Positions 45,163 to 54,357 of a stretch of DNA of 64,000 nt are shown here, in pieces (positions within the stretch are counted from its first letter, which is position 1; every line of letters begins with the position of its first letter). A program made the position numbers and the translations under genes. Location of the stretch: contig NZ_JAQUVZ010000009.1 in NCBI RefSeq assembly GCF_028693135.1, positions 62,001 through 126,000 of the forward strand. Reading direction: 5' to 3'. The DNA comes from Methanosarcina sp. Its GTDB lineage: Archaea; Halobacteriota; Methanosarcinia; Methanosarcinales; Methanosarcinaceae. The notes beneath the pieces were generated by a model. It ran no database searches and was not told where the DNA came from. It saw only the letters and a program-made list of their open reading frames with translations.

Positions 45163-46338
45163 ATGAGTGAGTCTATGAAAAAGATTCGAATAGGAATGTT
45201 TAGCTGGGAAAGTTTGTATTCTATACGTGTAGGTGGGATTTCCCCACACGTATCCGAACTCTCTGAGGCTCTTGCAGCTAAGGGTCATGAGGTTCATCTT
45301 TTTACCCGAGGCCCTGAAAACAATGATGAAATGATCAGGGGAGTCCACTACCACAGAATTGCATGCGACCGGAGTGGAGGAATAGTGGAGCAGATGAACC
45401 GGATGTGCGATGCTATGTATTGCCGGTTTCTGGACGTACAGGAGGAAGCAGGAGAGTTTGATGTCCTCCACGGGCACGACTGGCATCCTGTAAACGTCCT
45501 CTGCAGAATTAAAGCCCAATTTGGACTGCCTTTTGTCCTGACCTTCCACAGTACGGAATGGGGGCGCAACGGAAACCTTCACGGAGACTGGTGGGAAGCA
45601 AAAGAGATTGCTCACAGGGAATGGCTTGGAGGGTATGAAGCTTCCGACGTCATTACGACATCTACGATTTTGAGAAAAGAAATCAAGCACATATACGCAA
45701 TTCCCGATTATAAGCTCTGGGAGATCCCCAATGGGATAAATGTGGGAAAAATTAAAAGGGAACTTGATCCTGGAAATATAAAAAGAAACTACGGAATCCA
45801 TCCCTGCCTTCCTGTAGTGCTCTTCACCGGAAGGATGTCCTACCAGAAAGGGCCTGATCTGCTCGTCGAAGCTGCAGCAAAAGTCCTGAAGAAGCGGGAT
45901 GCCCAGTTTGTGCTCATAGGAGAAGGAGATATGCGGGTTCAATGTGAAAACCAGGCTCAGAGGCTTGGCATTGGAGACTCCTGTAATTTCCTTGGTTACG
46001 CCCCTGATAACACTGTCATAGACTGGTTCAACGCCTGTGACCTTGTCTGTGTCCCGAGCCGGAACGAACCCTTCGGGATAGTTGTGCTTGAGGCCTGGGA
46101 TGCGAAAAAGCCTGTGGTTGCAAGCGATGCAGTTGCTCTTGTTGAGAACTTCAGAACAGGAATCATTGCTCATAAAGAGCCCTCTTCCATTGCCTGGGGC
46201 CTCAACTATGTACTTGAGGGGCTGGGCCGCAACAAGATGGGAGAGAAGGGGTACGAACTCCTGAAAAAGAAATACAACTGGGAAACAATAGCTGAAAAAA
46301 CCCTTGAAGTATATGAAAAAGTAATCGAAAAAGCCTGA
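45163..46338 (+). CDS. Glycosyltransferase family 4
   Basis: A 391-residue GT-B fold enzyme. The N-terminal GGISPHVSELSEALAAKGHEVHLFTRG loop and DVLHGHDWHP motif belong to the acceptor domain. The C-terminal donor domain has LFTGRMSYQKGPDLLVEA and the E-x7-E motif in PSRNEPFGIVVLEAW. It resembles archaeal GT4 glycogen/starch-synthase-like enzymes (LHGHDWH is shared with GlgA-like proteins). With the GT3 synthase and GalT-like gene it probably builds a storage or surface glucan. An in-frame ATG at 45175 is an alternative start. Confidence 0.88.
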   Translation: MSESMKKIRIGMFSWESLYSIRVGGISPHVSELSEALAAKGHEVHLFTRGPENNDEMIRGVHYHRIACDRSGGIVEQMNRMCDAMYCRFLDVQEEAGEFDVLHGHDWHPVNVLCRIKAQFGLPFVLTFHSTEWGRNGNLHGDWWEAKEIAHREWLGGYEASDVITTSTILRKEIKHIYAIPDYKLWEIPNGINVGKIKRELDPGNIKRNYGIHPCLPVVLFTGRMSYQKGPDLLVEAAAKVLKKRDAQFVLIGEGDMRVQCENQAQRLGIGDSCNFLGYAPDNTVIDWFNACDLVCVPSRNEPFGIVVLEAWDAKKPVVASDAVALVENFRTGIIAHKEPSSIAWGLNYVLEGLGRNKMGEKGYELLKKKYNWETIAEKTLEVYEKVIEKA

Positions 46339-46484
46339 ATGTTTAAAAAATATGAGTACTTAAAAAATATAAGTACTTAGAAAAGTTTGAAGAGGAAGAT
46401 GTTATAGTATCCTCTTCAAATTCAAGGGAGAATTACCCAACCAGTAAAAAAATATACAATAATTTTATTACATTACATGTAATA

Positions 46485-46530
46485 GCCAGAAAGCCCCAAG
46501 GCTTTAGCGTGGGAATGAATGGCGTAAACT
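46485..46530 (+). mobile_element. IS200/IS605 right-end-like hairpin
   Basis: GAAAGCCCCAAGGCTTTAGC followed by GTGGGAATGAATGGCG resembles the right end of IS1341-type tnpB elements. No tnpB precedes it; the upstream gene is the GT4 enzyme. Confidence 0.4.
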
Positions 46531-46636
46531 TATCTCATTTTCGCTATCTTCTAACCTTGAAACACTATTCTTTCCTATACGATGTACTGAATTCCTAAGC
46601 GATAACCAAGCCAAGGAAACCAGAAATGTTTGTATT

Positions 46637-46853
46637 AAATCAAAGTTGCGCTGGCGCACCCCGCCGCAAGCAACGGGGTATGTTCGCGCCCCCGCTCCAA
46701 ATTCCGTAAAAGAAAACAATAACCCTAAACATTTTAGTTTGAGCAGGAGTTAACAACCAAAAAATGAAATTGATAAATCATATTATTATTAACGGTTACC
46801 GGGGAAGTTTTCCATCCCCGCAGCAAGCTAGCGGGGTATTCAATAGAAAATAA
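46637..46853. mobile_element. 217-bp palindrome-ended element, copy 2
   Basis: Second copy of the element at 36915-37131, same orientation, with the same two GC hairpins and the TTAACAACCAAAAAATTGAA-like centre. The few differences are scattered, so the spread was fairly recent. It sits directly before an omega-RNA-like right end. Confidence 0.75.
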
Positions 46854-46865
46854 TTTTTCACCTCT

Positions 46866-46953
46866 GGGACAGAGGGTAGAGCCTGTGGACTTGTGAACGG
46901 TAGTTCGAGGTATGAAGCAGGAAGCTTCACAGCTTTAGCGTGAGGTAGTTCAC
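46866..46953 (+). mobile_element. Orphan IS200/IS605 right end, omega-RNA-like
   Basis: Plus strand: GAGGGTAGAGCCTGTGGACT, TGTGAACGGTAGTTCGAGGT, then GAAGCAGGAAGCTTCAC, hairpin, GCGTGAGGTAGTTCAC. This pattern is the known 3' end of tnpB genes that yields guide RNA. It is homologous to 44400-44505 on the other strand. No tnpB coding sequence lies upstream; the 217-bp element is there instead. Confidence 0.55.
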
Positions 46954-47084
46954 AATAATGTCATCACATATTTACAAATTGGAAAATATCTTTTAAGTAT
47001 GTTTTCCAGACCTGGCTAAATTTTTAAATTTTCAGCAAAATATGTGAAACTTACTTTTTCCTATAAGATTTGAAGAGGAAGATG

Positions 47085-47699
47085 TTATGCATCTTCCCCG
47101 TCGTCTTCATCAAATTCTTTATAACTGTCACTTCCTACCATTGCTGCCGAGATTGAGTCAATCCCGTCAAGCCATTCTGCAACAATGCCATCTGGAAGCT
47201 CAGCCATAACCTCTTCAGGCAGACTTTGTCCTTTGAGCACGATTGCACCGCACTGTGCAGTGTAATCAAGAGCAAGTTCAAGGTCATCCAGGGCTTCGGC
47301 TTCAATAGCTATTATTATAAGTTCTTCGATATTTGATCCTTCCTCATAGTCACCCATAAAATAGCATTCAAAGGCGACAAGAGCTCCCATCAGGGAGGTC
47401 TGTACCGAATCGATCATAAGGTCGATATCTTCAGAAATGGGTTCGACCTCGGAAAGTACGATCTCCTTGATCTCCTCAAGAATCTTTAAAGCTGTTTCTT
47501 TGGAGAGCAGAGCTTTTTCAAAGCGAGCGGTTACTTTCAGGCAGGAAAGGATCACATCATCAACCATATTGACAAATACAGCGCTTTCCTTTCCGGCTTC
47601 TTCTGATTCTTTTATTTGAAACCCGCTTTCCCTTGCCCGTCCGAGCCAGTTTTCCCAGCGCTTTTGGGTATAAAATTCATAGGGGGGGACCTGGTTCAT
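47085..47699 (-). CDS. DUF2150 family protein
   Basis: A soluble, acidic, all-helical protein of about 204 residues, with FYTQKRWENWLGRARESGF at the N-terminus and an Asp/Glu-rich tail. The sequence agrees with the archaeal DUF2150 family (about 190-210 residues), whose function is unknown. ATG 47699 is preferred over GTG 47723 because the TATA box at about 47726-47735 would place the mRNA start near 47704. It is followed by an unrelated mobile-DNA region. Confidence 0.7.
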   Translation of the reverse strand: MNQVPPYEFYTQKRWENWLGRARESGFQIKESEEAGKESAVFVNMVDDVILSCLKVTARFEKALLSKETALKILEEIKEIVLSEVEPISEDIDLMIDSVQTSLMGALVAFECYFMGDYEEGSNIEELIIIAIEAEALDDLELALDYTAQCGAIVLKGQSLPEEVMAELPDGIVAEWLDGIDSISAAMVGSDSYKEFDEDDGEDA

Positions 47700-47725
47700 T
47701 GCATGTTCAGGCACATATAACACCG

Positions 47726-47735
47726 CTTATATACA
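47726..47735 (-). promoter_or_regulatory. TATA box of the DUF2150 gene
   Basis: TGTATATAAG on the minus strand, centred about 32 bp upstream of ATG 47699, predicts a leader of only a few bases. There is no ribosome site before the ATG, consistent with a near-leaderless mRNA. Confidence 0.5.
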
Positions 47736-47789
47736 TTTTTTATTAATTAATAATCAATCTTACTATTACTAAAAGATGTTTGTTTATGT

Positions 47790-48239
47790 TTACCAGGCAA
47801 GTTTCACTTTCTTTAAAGAATTGCCGGCTTCACATTTTGAGTCAAGGCTTTCAAGGACCCCTACAATTTTGCATTTGTCCCCTTTTAAAAGCCCTTCCGG
47901 GTGGCAGACCTCATACACCCCGCACTCTTTCTTCCCACATTTGATGGGCTCATACATAATTTTTGCCCCTTCAACTGCTTTTCTAGATTCCATGGTTGTC
48001 AGGATAGGAGCCCTGCTGACGTCCACAGCGAGTACCCCGCTGTCGTGCAGGAAACATTCGTGCAGGTCCTTACTTTTTATTCTTTCAACTCTATACCTGC
48101 GTCCGGGTTCAAGGTTAAGGCAGGTATTCTTCAGCCGGCATTTCTTGCATTCAGGCATTTCACCTTTGAATATGAATTCCAGCCCTTCCTTTGCCAGCCG
48201 TGATCCGATAAGTGTTATTTTGGTATCGCTTTCTGTCAT
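47790..48239 (-). CDS. UPF0179 family protein
   Basis: A 149-residue archaeal protein of the UPF0179 family with seven cysteines. Four form C-x2-C-x5-C-like groups (PECKKCRLKNTCLNLEPG) and three more appear in KCGKKECGVYEVCHPEG, suggesting an iron-sulfur cluster or zinc site. Function unknown. It is 66 bp upstream of, and in the same direction as, the DUF2150 gene. Confidence 0.85.
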   Translation of the reverse strand: MTESDTKITLIGSRLAKEGLEFIFKGEMPECKKCRLKNTCLNLEPGRRYRVERIKSKDLHECFLHDSGVLAVDVSRAPILTTMESRKAVEGAKIMYEPIKCGKKECGVYEVCHPEGLLKGDKCKIVGVLESLDSKCEAGNSLKKVKLAW

Positions 48240-48390
48240 AATAGTTCTTCCATTTAAATTTATTCTGGCATTTGTTGATTTATCGGGATTCCTGGAGCTT
48301 ACCCCGAAACATTTTGAATTGAGTATTGAGATTAAACCTGAAATCAGGCATTTAAATCAGAGTATGAATAAATTAAATTCATGGTAAGAT

Positions 48391-48822
48391 AAGCAGGATA
48401 CCCGTGTCTTTAGACATGGGAGGAATGCGTCAACATCCCCGTACCTGCTTTCATCCCTCATTTAAATAGTAATAAGTTGGGTGGGAGCTAAAAAGAAGCT
48501 CCCCTCTACTTTCGTAGAGTAATGCGTATCCCGATTGTGGACTCCAACTTCGTGAAGTTGGAGTGTTACAGCGTAGATGGAACCAGTCAATCAAGGAATC
48601 CGACCTCCTCTCGATCTGATATGGAAAGGTTTAACGATGCAAGCACCGCCCACAACCCTTTAGGGCTTTTAACCGGCATCCTTAGAGCCTTAAACTGAGG
48701 CGACATTCAAGGGTAACTATTTCTTTCCTATCGTTTACCGATTTTGTTAACTCCAATCGGTGATCTGGTCAACTTAGACACTATTACATGCCTGCCAATT
48801 TATTGGCGGGTAGTTGACTATT
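48391..48822 (+). mobile_element. Cluster of right-end-like hairpins in a 700-bp gene-free region
   Basis: Hairpins with single-strand transposon tails: CCCGTGTCTTTAGACATGGG then GGAATGCGTCAAC (48401-48434); an AGCTAAAAAGAAGCT and CTCTACTTTCGTAGAG pair (about 48487-48522); CTCCAACTTCGTGAAGTTGGAG (48541-48562); and GCCTGCCAATTTATTGGCGG then GTAGTTGAC (about 48791-48819). The TCAAC/TTGAC ends resemble IS200/IS605 right ends. The gap 48240-48945 has no supported gene. A structured RNA is an alternative. Confidence 0.4.
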
Positions 48823-48945
48823 ATTACATCTGAACCCCGGCCTTAAAAGGCTCGGATATTTCATGGTGTTTATTTTTATGATATAGTTGCATGATATATC
48901 AAACAGTCGCTGATTTTTTATTTAGGCATGAGTTAGAACAACTTT

Positions 48946-50016
48946 TCAACTTATGACCTTTGTGATTCTTGCAACTTTCTCGGCTGCCGAGAGAGTAAGA
49001 CCGTTTCCAAGAATTGTGTAGCGGTCCGGGCGGATACTGTGTGCATGTAACAGGGCTTCGACTATATATTTATCTTCCATGCCCAGTTCTTCTGCATTCG
49101 TAGGAGCCCCGATCTTTTTTAAGGCGTCCCTGATTTCCTGCCAGTCTCCTCCGTGAAGGTACATCATCATGATTGTACCAACTCCACACTGTTCTCCGTG
49201 CAGTGCAGGCTTTGGGGCAATCCTGTCAAGGGCATGGCTGAACATATGTTCCGATCCCGAAGCCGGCCTTGAAGAACCTGCAATGCTCATTGCAACTCCA
49301 TTTGAGACCAGGGCTTTTACAACAAGCCTGGCAGACGTCTCATGCTCTGGCTTTATCGAATCGGCAGATTCTATAACCACCCTTGCTGCCATGCGGGAGA
49401 GAGCTGCAGCGTATTCTCCGAAGTACTCGTTTCGGAGTCTGCTTGCAAGCTCCCAGTCCATTACTGCCGTGTAATTGGAAATGATGTCCCCACAGCCAGC
49501 TGCAAGAAATCGGAAGGGAGCCGCAGAGATAATTTCTGTGTCCGCGACTACGGCAATAGGGGCCTGAGCCTGTACGGAAGAGCTTTTTCCATTATCAATT
49601 ATCGATGCGCGAGAAGACGCAATGCCGTCATGAGAAGCTGCCGTCGGCACACTGATAAAAGGAAGTTCAAGCCGTGTAGAAGCAAGTTTTGCAAGGTCAA
49701 TAGACCTACCGCTTCCTACTCCAAGAAGAAAAGTCGCCTCTGTCTCGAGGGCTTTTTGCATAATTTTCTCGACTTCCTCCATGGTCGCCCTGCAGGTAAG
49801 AACCGTTTCTGCACTGCTCCCCGCGTTTTCCAGGAGTTTGCTCACTCTTTTACCCGCAACATCCCAGGTAGTATTCCCGGTCACTATCAGCGCATTTCCT
49901 TTCAGTTTAAGGTCCCTGCAGACATCTCCAATTTCCTCAAGTACACCATGCCCGATCAGCACATCCCTCGGAAGCTGCATCCATTTTGCGCTGTTTTTAT
50001 TAATTGTCAATTTCAT
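48946..50016 (-). CDS. egsA: sn-Glycerol-1-phosphate dehydrogenase
   Basis: A 356-residue NAD(P)-dependent enzyme that reduces dihydroxyacetone phosphate to sn-glycerol-1-phosphate, the backbone of archaeal lipids. The nucleotide loop is GVGSGRSID (residues 99-107). Zinc ligands are Asp177 in [10 protein letters not shown], His257 in GSEHMFSH and His273 in [25 protein letters not shown] is the usual substrate region. Length is normal for EgsA. Monocistronic, with a long AT-rich upstream region. Confidence 0.96.
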   Translation of the reverse strand: MKLTINKNSAKWMQLPRDVLIGHGVLEEIGDVCRDLKLKGNALIVTGNTTWDVAGKRVSKLLENAGSSAETVLTCRATMEEVEKIMQKALETEATFLLGVGSGRSIDLAKLASTRLELPFISVPTAASHDGIASSRASIIDNGKSSSVQAQAPIAVVADTEIISAAPFRFLAAGCGDIISNYTAVMDWELASRLRNEYFGEYAAALSRMAARVVIESADSIKPEHETSARLVVKALVSNGVAMSIAGSSRPASGSEHMFSHALDRIAPKPALHGEQCGVGTIMMMYLHGGDWQEIRDALKKIGAPTNAEELGMEDKYIVEALLHAHSIRPDRYTILGNGLTLSAAEKVARITKVIS

Positions 50017-50819
50017 ACCCGCATAAATTTTTGGTTGTAATATAGATTGTGATATAGATTGTGATATAGATATAGTGTAAGATAAAGTGTAAGATTATAG
50101 TGTAATAACTGATTTCTTAAACACGGCGGTGTTAGCCAGCCGGAATTGAAGCTTACTTACTAAAGATTAACATCTCAATTGTCACTGCAGATATCTCTAA
50201 TCATCCGGATATTTAACACCAGCAGATAACTACACAGGTATCTGATATCAACAGATGATAATAACTACAGAAAACATCGACAACTTATCAAATACAGATC
50301 AAATATAGTGTACATAATTTAATAGGAGAACTTAATTCATTAACTTAATTCTCAGATAATATTAAGAACACAATGCTCTTAACCAATTAATTCCACATCC
50401 TACGTCCCTTATTTACCATTTCATCCGGGCTTATGTAAGGAATTTAGGCGCCTGAATGTAATTAAACAGGGATATTTCACCAGTAAATTACTTAAATCAA
50501 GTCTTTCTCTGTTGATAAGTCTATTAACTAGTACCTTTAACAGATAAAATTAAATAGCTAAATTATATAAATGTGGAGATATAATAATCGCTGAATACAA
50601 CACTGGTATAAAATGTTTGCTTTTCCTGAAACAAAACTTCGAGAAGGCAAAGAAATATCTGCAATTAGACCGAACACCGTTCACCAGTGAGGTTAACTAC
50701 ACTTATAATTCAGAAATAAGTTTGTTTCATAAATATGAGCCAGTACACAAATTCAGCTATGTACAGTAAGTATTCTATGTACAGTAAGTATTAATTGTAT
50801 TAGGTTATTGCCATTTTGA
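50017..50819. other. Gene-free AT-rich divergent promoter region
   Basis: 800 bp between divergent egsA and the DUF63 gene. It includes short repeats TATAGATTGTGA (about 50040-50066), a TATA-like AATTATATAAATG near 50562-50574 and a perfect 18-bp tandem duplication (CTATGTACAGTAAGTATT) at 50757-50792, just before the DUF63 start. No gene recognised. Confidence 0.6.
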
Positions 50820-51689
50820 ATGAGTGATAAGATGAGTTTTTTAACGGATAACATATCACAATTTATCAATACCTATTATCTGAACCCCATCAGGGGCGAT
50901 GAAGGGTATAACCTTGTAAACACCATTACCTGGGCAGTGGTACTGGGAATTTGTATTTTTGGGGTTTTCAGGCTCCTTAAAAAGCTTGACGTAAAGATAA
51001 CCCCCAGGTTCATCCTCTCAATCCTGCCATTCGTACTTGCAGGTTCTTCTCTGCGCGTGATTGAAGATTCTCCGGCTGGCATCTTTCACCCTCCTTTCTC
51101 CTATATGCTTATAACCCCGAATATTTATTTTCTGGTTTTCGGAATAACCGTAGTCTGTCTCTGGCTCTCAATCCGACTGCAGAAGGCAGGGCTTGTAAAA
51201 GATTATCACCCCATTTTTGCAGGCTTCGGGCTGGCATGGTTTTTAATAAATCTTGGCACTCTGCTACATTTTGAGGACATTGTAGTCGCTTACGTTCCGG
51301 TCTTTGTGATTGGAGCGGGGACAGGGTTAACCTTTGCCTTTTACCTGGTTGCACGCCGCTTAAAATCCACGATTTTTACCGACCCTCTAAACCTTTCAAT
51401 CCTGCTTGCCCATCTGCTGGATGCTTCTTCGACATACATAGGGATAGATAAACTGGGATACTTTGAAAAACACGTGCTTCCTTCTTATCTCATTAAACTT
51501 ACGGGTACTGCATTGGTTATGTATCCATTGAAACTAATTATCTTCGTAGGGGTTCTTTATGCACTTGATACCCAGTTTGAGAAAGATGAAGAATCAAACA
51601 ACCTGAAAATGCTTATTAAAATGGTTATTTTGATCCTCGGGCTTTCTCCGGCAACCCGGAACACAATCCGAATGATGCTGGGAATCTAA
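50820..51689 (+). CDS. DUF63 family membrane protein
   Basis: A 289-residue polytopic protein with about seven helices. Archaeal DUF63 features are present: the amphipathic start with YYLNPI, RFILSILPFVLAGSSLRVIED, and LLAHLLDASSTYIGID. Function unknown; the family is widespread in Euryarchaeota. A SpoIIM-like membrane gene follows 70 bp downstream on the same strand. Confidence 0.85.
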   Translation: MSDKMSFLTDNISQFINTYYLNPIRGDEGYNLVNTITWAVVLGICIFGVFRLLKKLDVKITPRFILSILPFVLAGSSLRVIEDSPAGIFHPPFSYMLITPNIYFLVFGITVVCLWLSIRLQKAGLVKDYHPIFAGFGLAWFLINLGTLLHFEDIVVAYVPVFVIGAGTGLTFAFYLVARRLKSTIFTDPLNLSILLAHLLDASSTYIGIDKLGYFEKHVLPSYLIKLTGTALVMYPLKLIIFVGVLYALDTQFEKDEESNNLKMLIKMVILILGLSPATRNTIRMMLGI

Positions 51690-51759
51690 AAGAAATGGGA
51701 CACAGGTGCCTGCAGCAGATAGCGGGATTCAGTAGATTAAGTCTATATGGGGGATAAAC

Positions 51760-52503
51760 ATGGAAAGAGAGACAGACTATTATTTGCAGGAGAGAAACAG
51801 AGAAGTAAGAGCAAAAACTCCTGAAGGGACTGGGGAGGAAAAAATATATGCTACCGCAGAAAATTCCTTTTTAGCCGTCCCCGGAGAAACAAAATCCCGG
51901 TCAGGAGGAAGAAGTGCCTCAAAGGTATCTGAGTTTACCAGCTACCTGCGTTTTATCTGGCCATATGTCCTTTTCATGACCGTTGTATTTTTTGGGGCTC
52001 TATTTGCAGGTTATGCTTCCTCGGCTAATTTTCCGAATATGGCTGATACGCTCATGGAAAGTTTCAGTTCCCGTTTCGCACCCCTCATGGCGATGTCCCC
52101 GATATTTATTATGCTTGGAATCTTTCTTAACAATGCCTTTGTAAGCCTGCTCTTTCTTGTACTCGGGCTTGTCTTTGGTGTCCTTCCAGTAATGTTTATC
52201 GCCTTCAACGGATATATTGTAGGAGTTATCTCGCACCTCGTAGCCCAGGAAAAAGGCCTGCTTTTTATTTTCCTTGCTCTTCTCCCGCACGGGATAGTGG
52301 AACTACCCATGGTCTTCCTGTCAGCTGGAATAGGGCTAAGGCTCGGACACCAGGTTTTCTCTGCCCTTATAGGCAAGCCTACCGAGATAAAAAAAGAATT
52401 TAAAGAAGGGTTAAGATTTTATTTTTACTGGATCGTACCTCTTCTTTTTCTGGCAGCAGTGGTTGAGGCCTTCATAACACCTCTGATCCTGAGTTTCTTT
52501 TAA
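51760..52503 (+). CDS. SpoIIM-like (stage II sporulation M family) membrane protein
   Basis: A 247-residue protein: a hydrophilic N-terminus of about 65 residues, then five to six helices. The family core is FIMLGIFLNNAFVSLLFLVLG, VLPVMFIAFNGYIVGVISHL and LLPHGIVELPMVFLSAGIGL. The PHGIxE motif is diagnostic. Archaeal members have no sporulation role; a membrane-remodelling or transport role is inferred. Adjacent to DUF63, probably one transcript. Confidence 0.88.
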   Translation: MERETDYYLQERNREVRAKTPEGTGEEKIYATAENSFLAVPGETKSRSGGRSASKVSEFTSYLRFIWPYVLFMTVVFFGALFAGYASSANFPNMADTLMESFSSRFAPLMAMSPIFIMLGIFLNNAFVSLLFLVLGLVFGVLPVMFIAFNGYIVGVISHLVAQEKGLLFIFLALLPHGIVELPMVFLSAGIGLRLGHQVFSALIGKPTEIKKEFKEGLRFYFYWIVPLLFLAAVVEAFITPLILSFF

Positions 52504-52809
52504 AAATAGGATAAACGTGGAAATTACGGTAAGAGGACAATAACAGATACTACAGCTTACCCTTCATTATATAAATGATTACTTCTATTAGAAAGGGTTT
52601 TAATAGGTAAAGCCGTTAATGGGGAAAAATCCAATCAGAGCTTTTATTTCATAAAACCCGGCAAGCTACCTTCGGGACCTGGACTTCAGGTATCTCATCT
52701 TGAATATCAGGTTAAGAATCATATATCAGGGAAAGAACCACACAGGATTATACCTGATCACCACCTCACAGAATTATCAATACCTCGAAAAAGCTGAGGG
52801 ACATTATAT
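52504..52809 (+). promoter_or_regulatory. Upstream region of purP
   Basis: 306 bp. A TATA-like TTATATAAAT lies at 52567-52576, which would give an untranslated leader of about 210 bases. Nothing else recognised. Confidence 0.35.
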
Positions 52810-53973
52810 ATGATTGACAGGAAAGAAATTAAGGAAATCGTTGAAAACTATTATTCGCATGCTGATAAGATTAAAGTAGGGACAATTGCCTCTCACTCCG
52901 GACTCGACATCTGCGACGGAGCAGTTGAAGAAGATTTCAGGACCCTTGCAGTCTGCCAGGCAGGAAGGGAGAAAACTTACACCGAATACTTCAAAGCCCA
53001 GAGGGACCCTTACGGGAAAATAAGGAGAGGAATTGTCGATGAGACAGTTGTGTTTAAGAAGTATAACGAAATTCTCCTGCCCCAGAATCAGCAGAAACTG
53101 GTTGACGAGAACGTGCTTTTTATCCCTAACCGCTCTTTTACTTCCTACTGCAGCATAGATGAAATCGAAGAAAATTTCAGAGTGCCTATGGTAGGGAGCA
53201 GGAACCTTCTCAGGAGTGAGGAGCGGAGCGAACAGCAGAGCTACTACTGGATCCTCGAAAAAGCGGGGCTGCCGTTCCCGGAAAAAATAGAGTCTCCCGA
53301 GGACATTGACGAGCTTGTAATGGTCAAGCTCCCCCATGCGGTAAAGACCCTCGAAAGGGGATTTTTTACGGCTTCAAGCTACGGGGAATACCTGGAAAAA
53401 TCCGAAGCCCTTATAAAACAGGGAGTGATTACGCGTGAAGCTCTTGAGATTGCCAGGATCGAGCGTTATATTATAGGGCCCGTGTTCAACCTTGATATGT
53501 TCTACTCTCCAATCGAGCCAAAAATGAGCAAACTTGAGCTCCTTGGCGTTGACTGGCGATTTGAGACCAGCCTTGACGGGCATGTAAGGCTTCCTGCCCC
53601 TCAGCAGATGGCTCTTGCCCAGCACCAGCTCACTCCGGAATACACCGTCTGCGGACACAACTCGGCAACTCTTCGCGAGTCCCTCCTTGAAAAAGTATTC
53701 GAAATGGGAGAAAAGTATGTAAAAGCAACTCAGGAGCATTACGCACCTGGAGTTATAGGGCCCTTCTGCCTCCAGACCTGCGTGGACAAGGACCTGAATT
53801 TCTATATTTATGATGTGGCTCCTAGAGTAGGCGGCGGGACCAATGTGCATATGTCAGTAGGACATTCCTACGGCAACTCACTCTGGAGAAGGCCAATGAG
53901 TACGGGCAGAAGACTTGCCTTTGAGATCAGGCGCGCTCTGGAGCTCGAGAAACTTGATATGATCGTCACATAA
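52810..53973 (+). CDS. purP: PurP-type formate-dependent AICAR formyl ligase
   Basis: A 387-residue ATP-grasp enzyme that makes FAICAR from AICAR, formate and ATP, the archaeal route in purine synthesis. Family stretches include TIASHSGLDICDGAVEEDF, VPMVGSRNLLRSEE, MVKLPHAVKTLERGFFTA, and the ATP-grasp Mg2+ site region DLNFYIYDVAPRVGGGTN. Length is normal. Some archaea carry two PurP paralogues and this could be either, so substrate identity is an inference. Monocistronic. Confidence 0.85.
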   Translation: MIDRKEIKEIVENYYSHADKIKVGTIASHSGLDICDGAVEEDFRTLAVCQAGREKTYTEYFKAQRDPYGKIRRGIVDETVVFKKYNEILLPQNQQKLVDENVLFIPNRSFTSYCSIDEIEENFRVPMVGSRNLLRSEERSEQQSYYWILEKAGLPFPEKIESPEDIDELVMVKLPHAVKTLERGFFTASSYGEYLEKSEALIKQGVITREALEIARIERYIIGPVFNLDMFYSPIEPKMSKLELLGVDWRFETSLDGHVRLPAPQQMALAQHQLTPEYTVCGHNSATLRESLLEKVFEMGEKYVKATQEHYAPGVIGPFCLQTCVDKDLNFYIYDVAPRVGGGTNVHMSVGHSYGNSLWRRPMSTGRRLAFEIRRALELEKLDMIVT

Positions 53974-54357
53974 ATTTATTAAGGCTTTCCGGCATTAGTA
54001 GATATGAGTTTTGCAGGATACCGTAAACTTTAAAAGTATCATGAATCTGCTAGATTCAAACCGTAACTAAAAATTTAAGGACAGAACTTGCCTGGGTTTC
54101 CAGCCTGGAAATTTAGAATTTACCTGGGAGAAGGGGTTCGGGCTCATGGATAAGCCCGTTCCAGTAAAATCCCGCTCCAATTTACAGATTACATAAAACC
54201 AAGGATCACATAGTGAAAATTAAAGATCGGATTAGGTTTAGAGTTGAAGTCTGCAGCCCCGAGGGAAAAAAGCAGTTAAAATCCCTGAAGGTACAGATTT
54301 CGGATAAATACCTGCCTTAGATCAGATTATCTTCACTTTACTGGAGGAAACTACAAC
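53974..54357. other. Upstream region of the aIF2-gamma cluster
   Basis: 384 bp without gene. A small dyad (CCTGGGTTTCCAGCCTGG-like) lies near 54091-54110. A GGAGG-like site precedes the TTG start of aIF2-gamma. No clear TATA box. Confidence 0.4.

Noticed and set aside
45145-46173. 342-codon minus-strand frame opposite the GT4 gene
   Set aside because: Antisense shadow: the plus strand encodes a full glycosyltransferase with all motifs, while the minus product has no recognisable domain.
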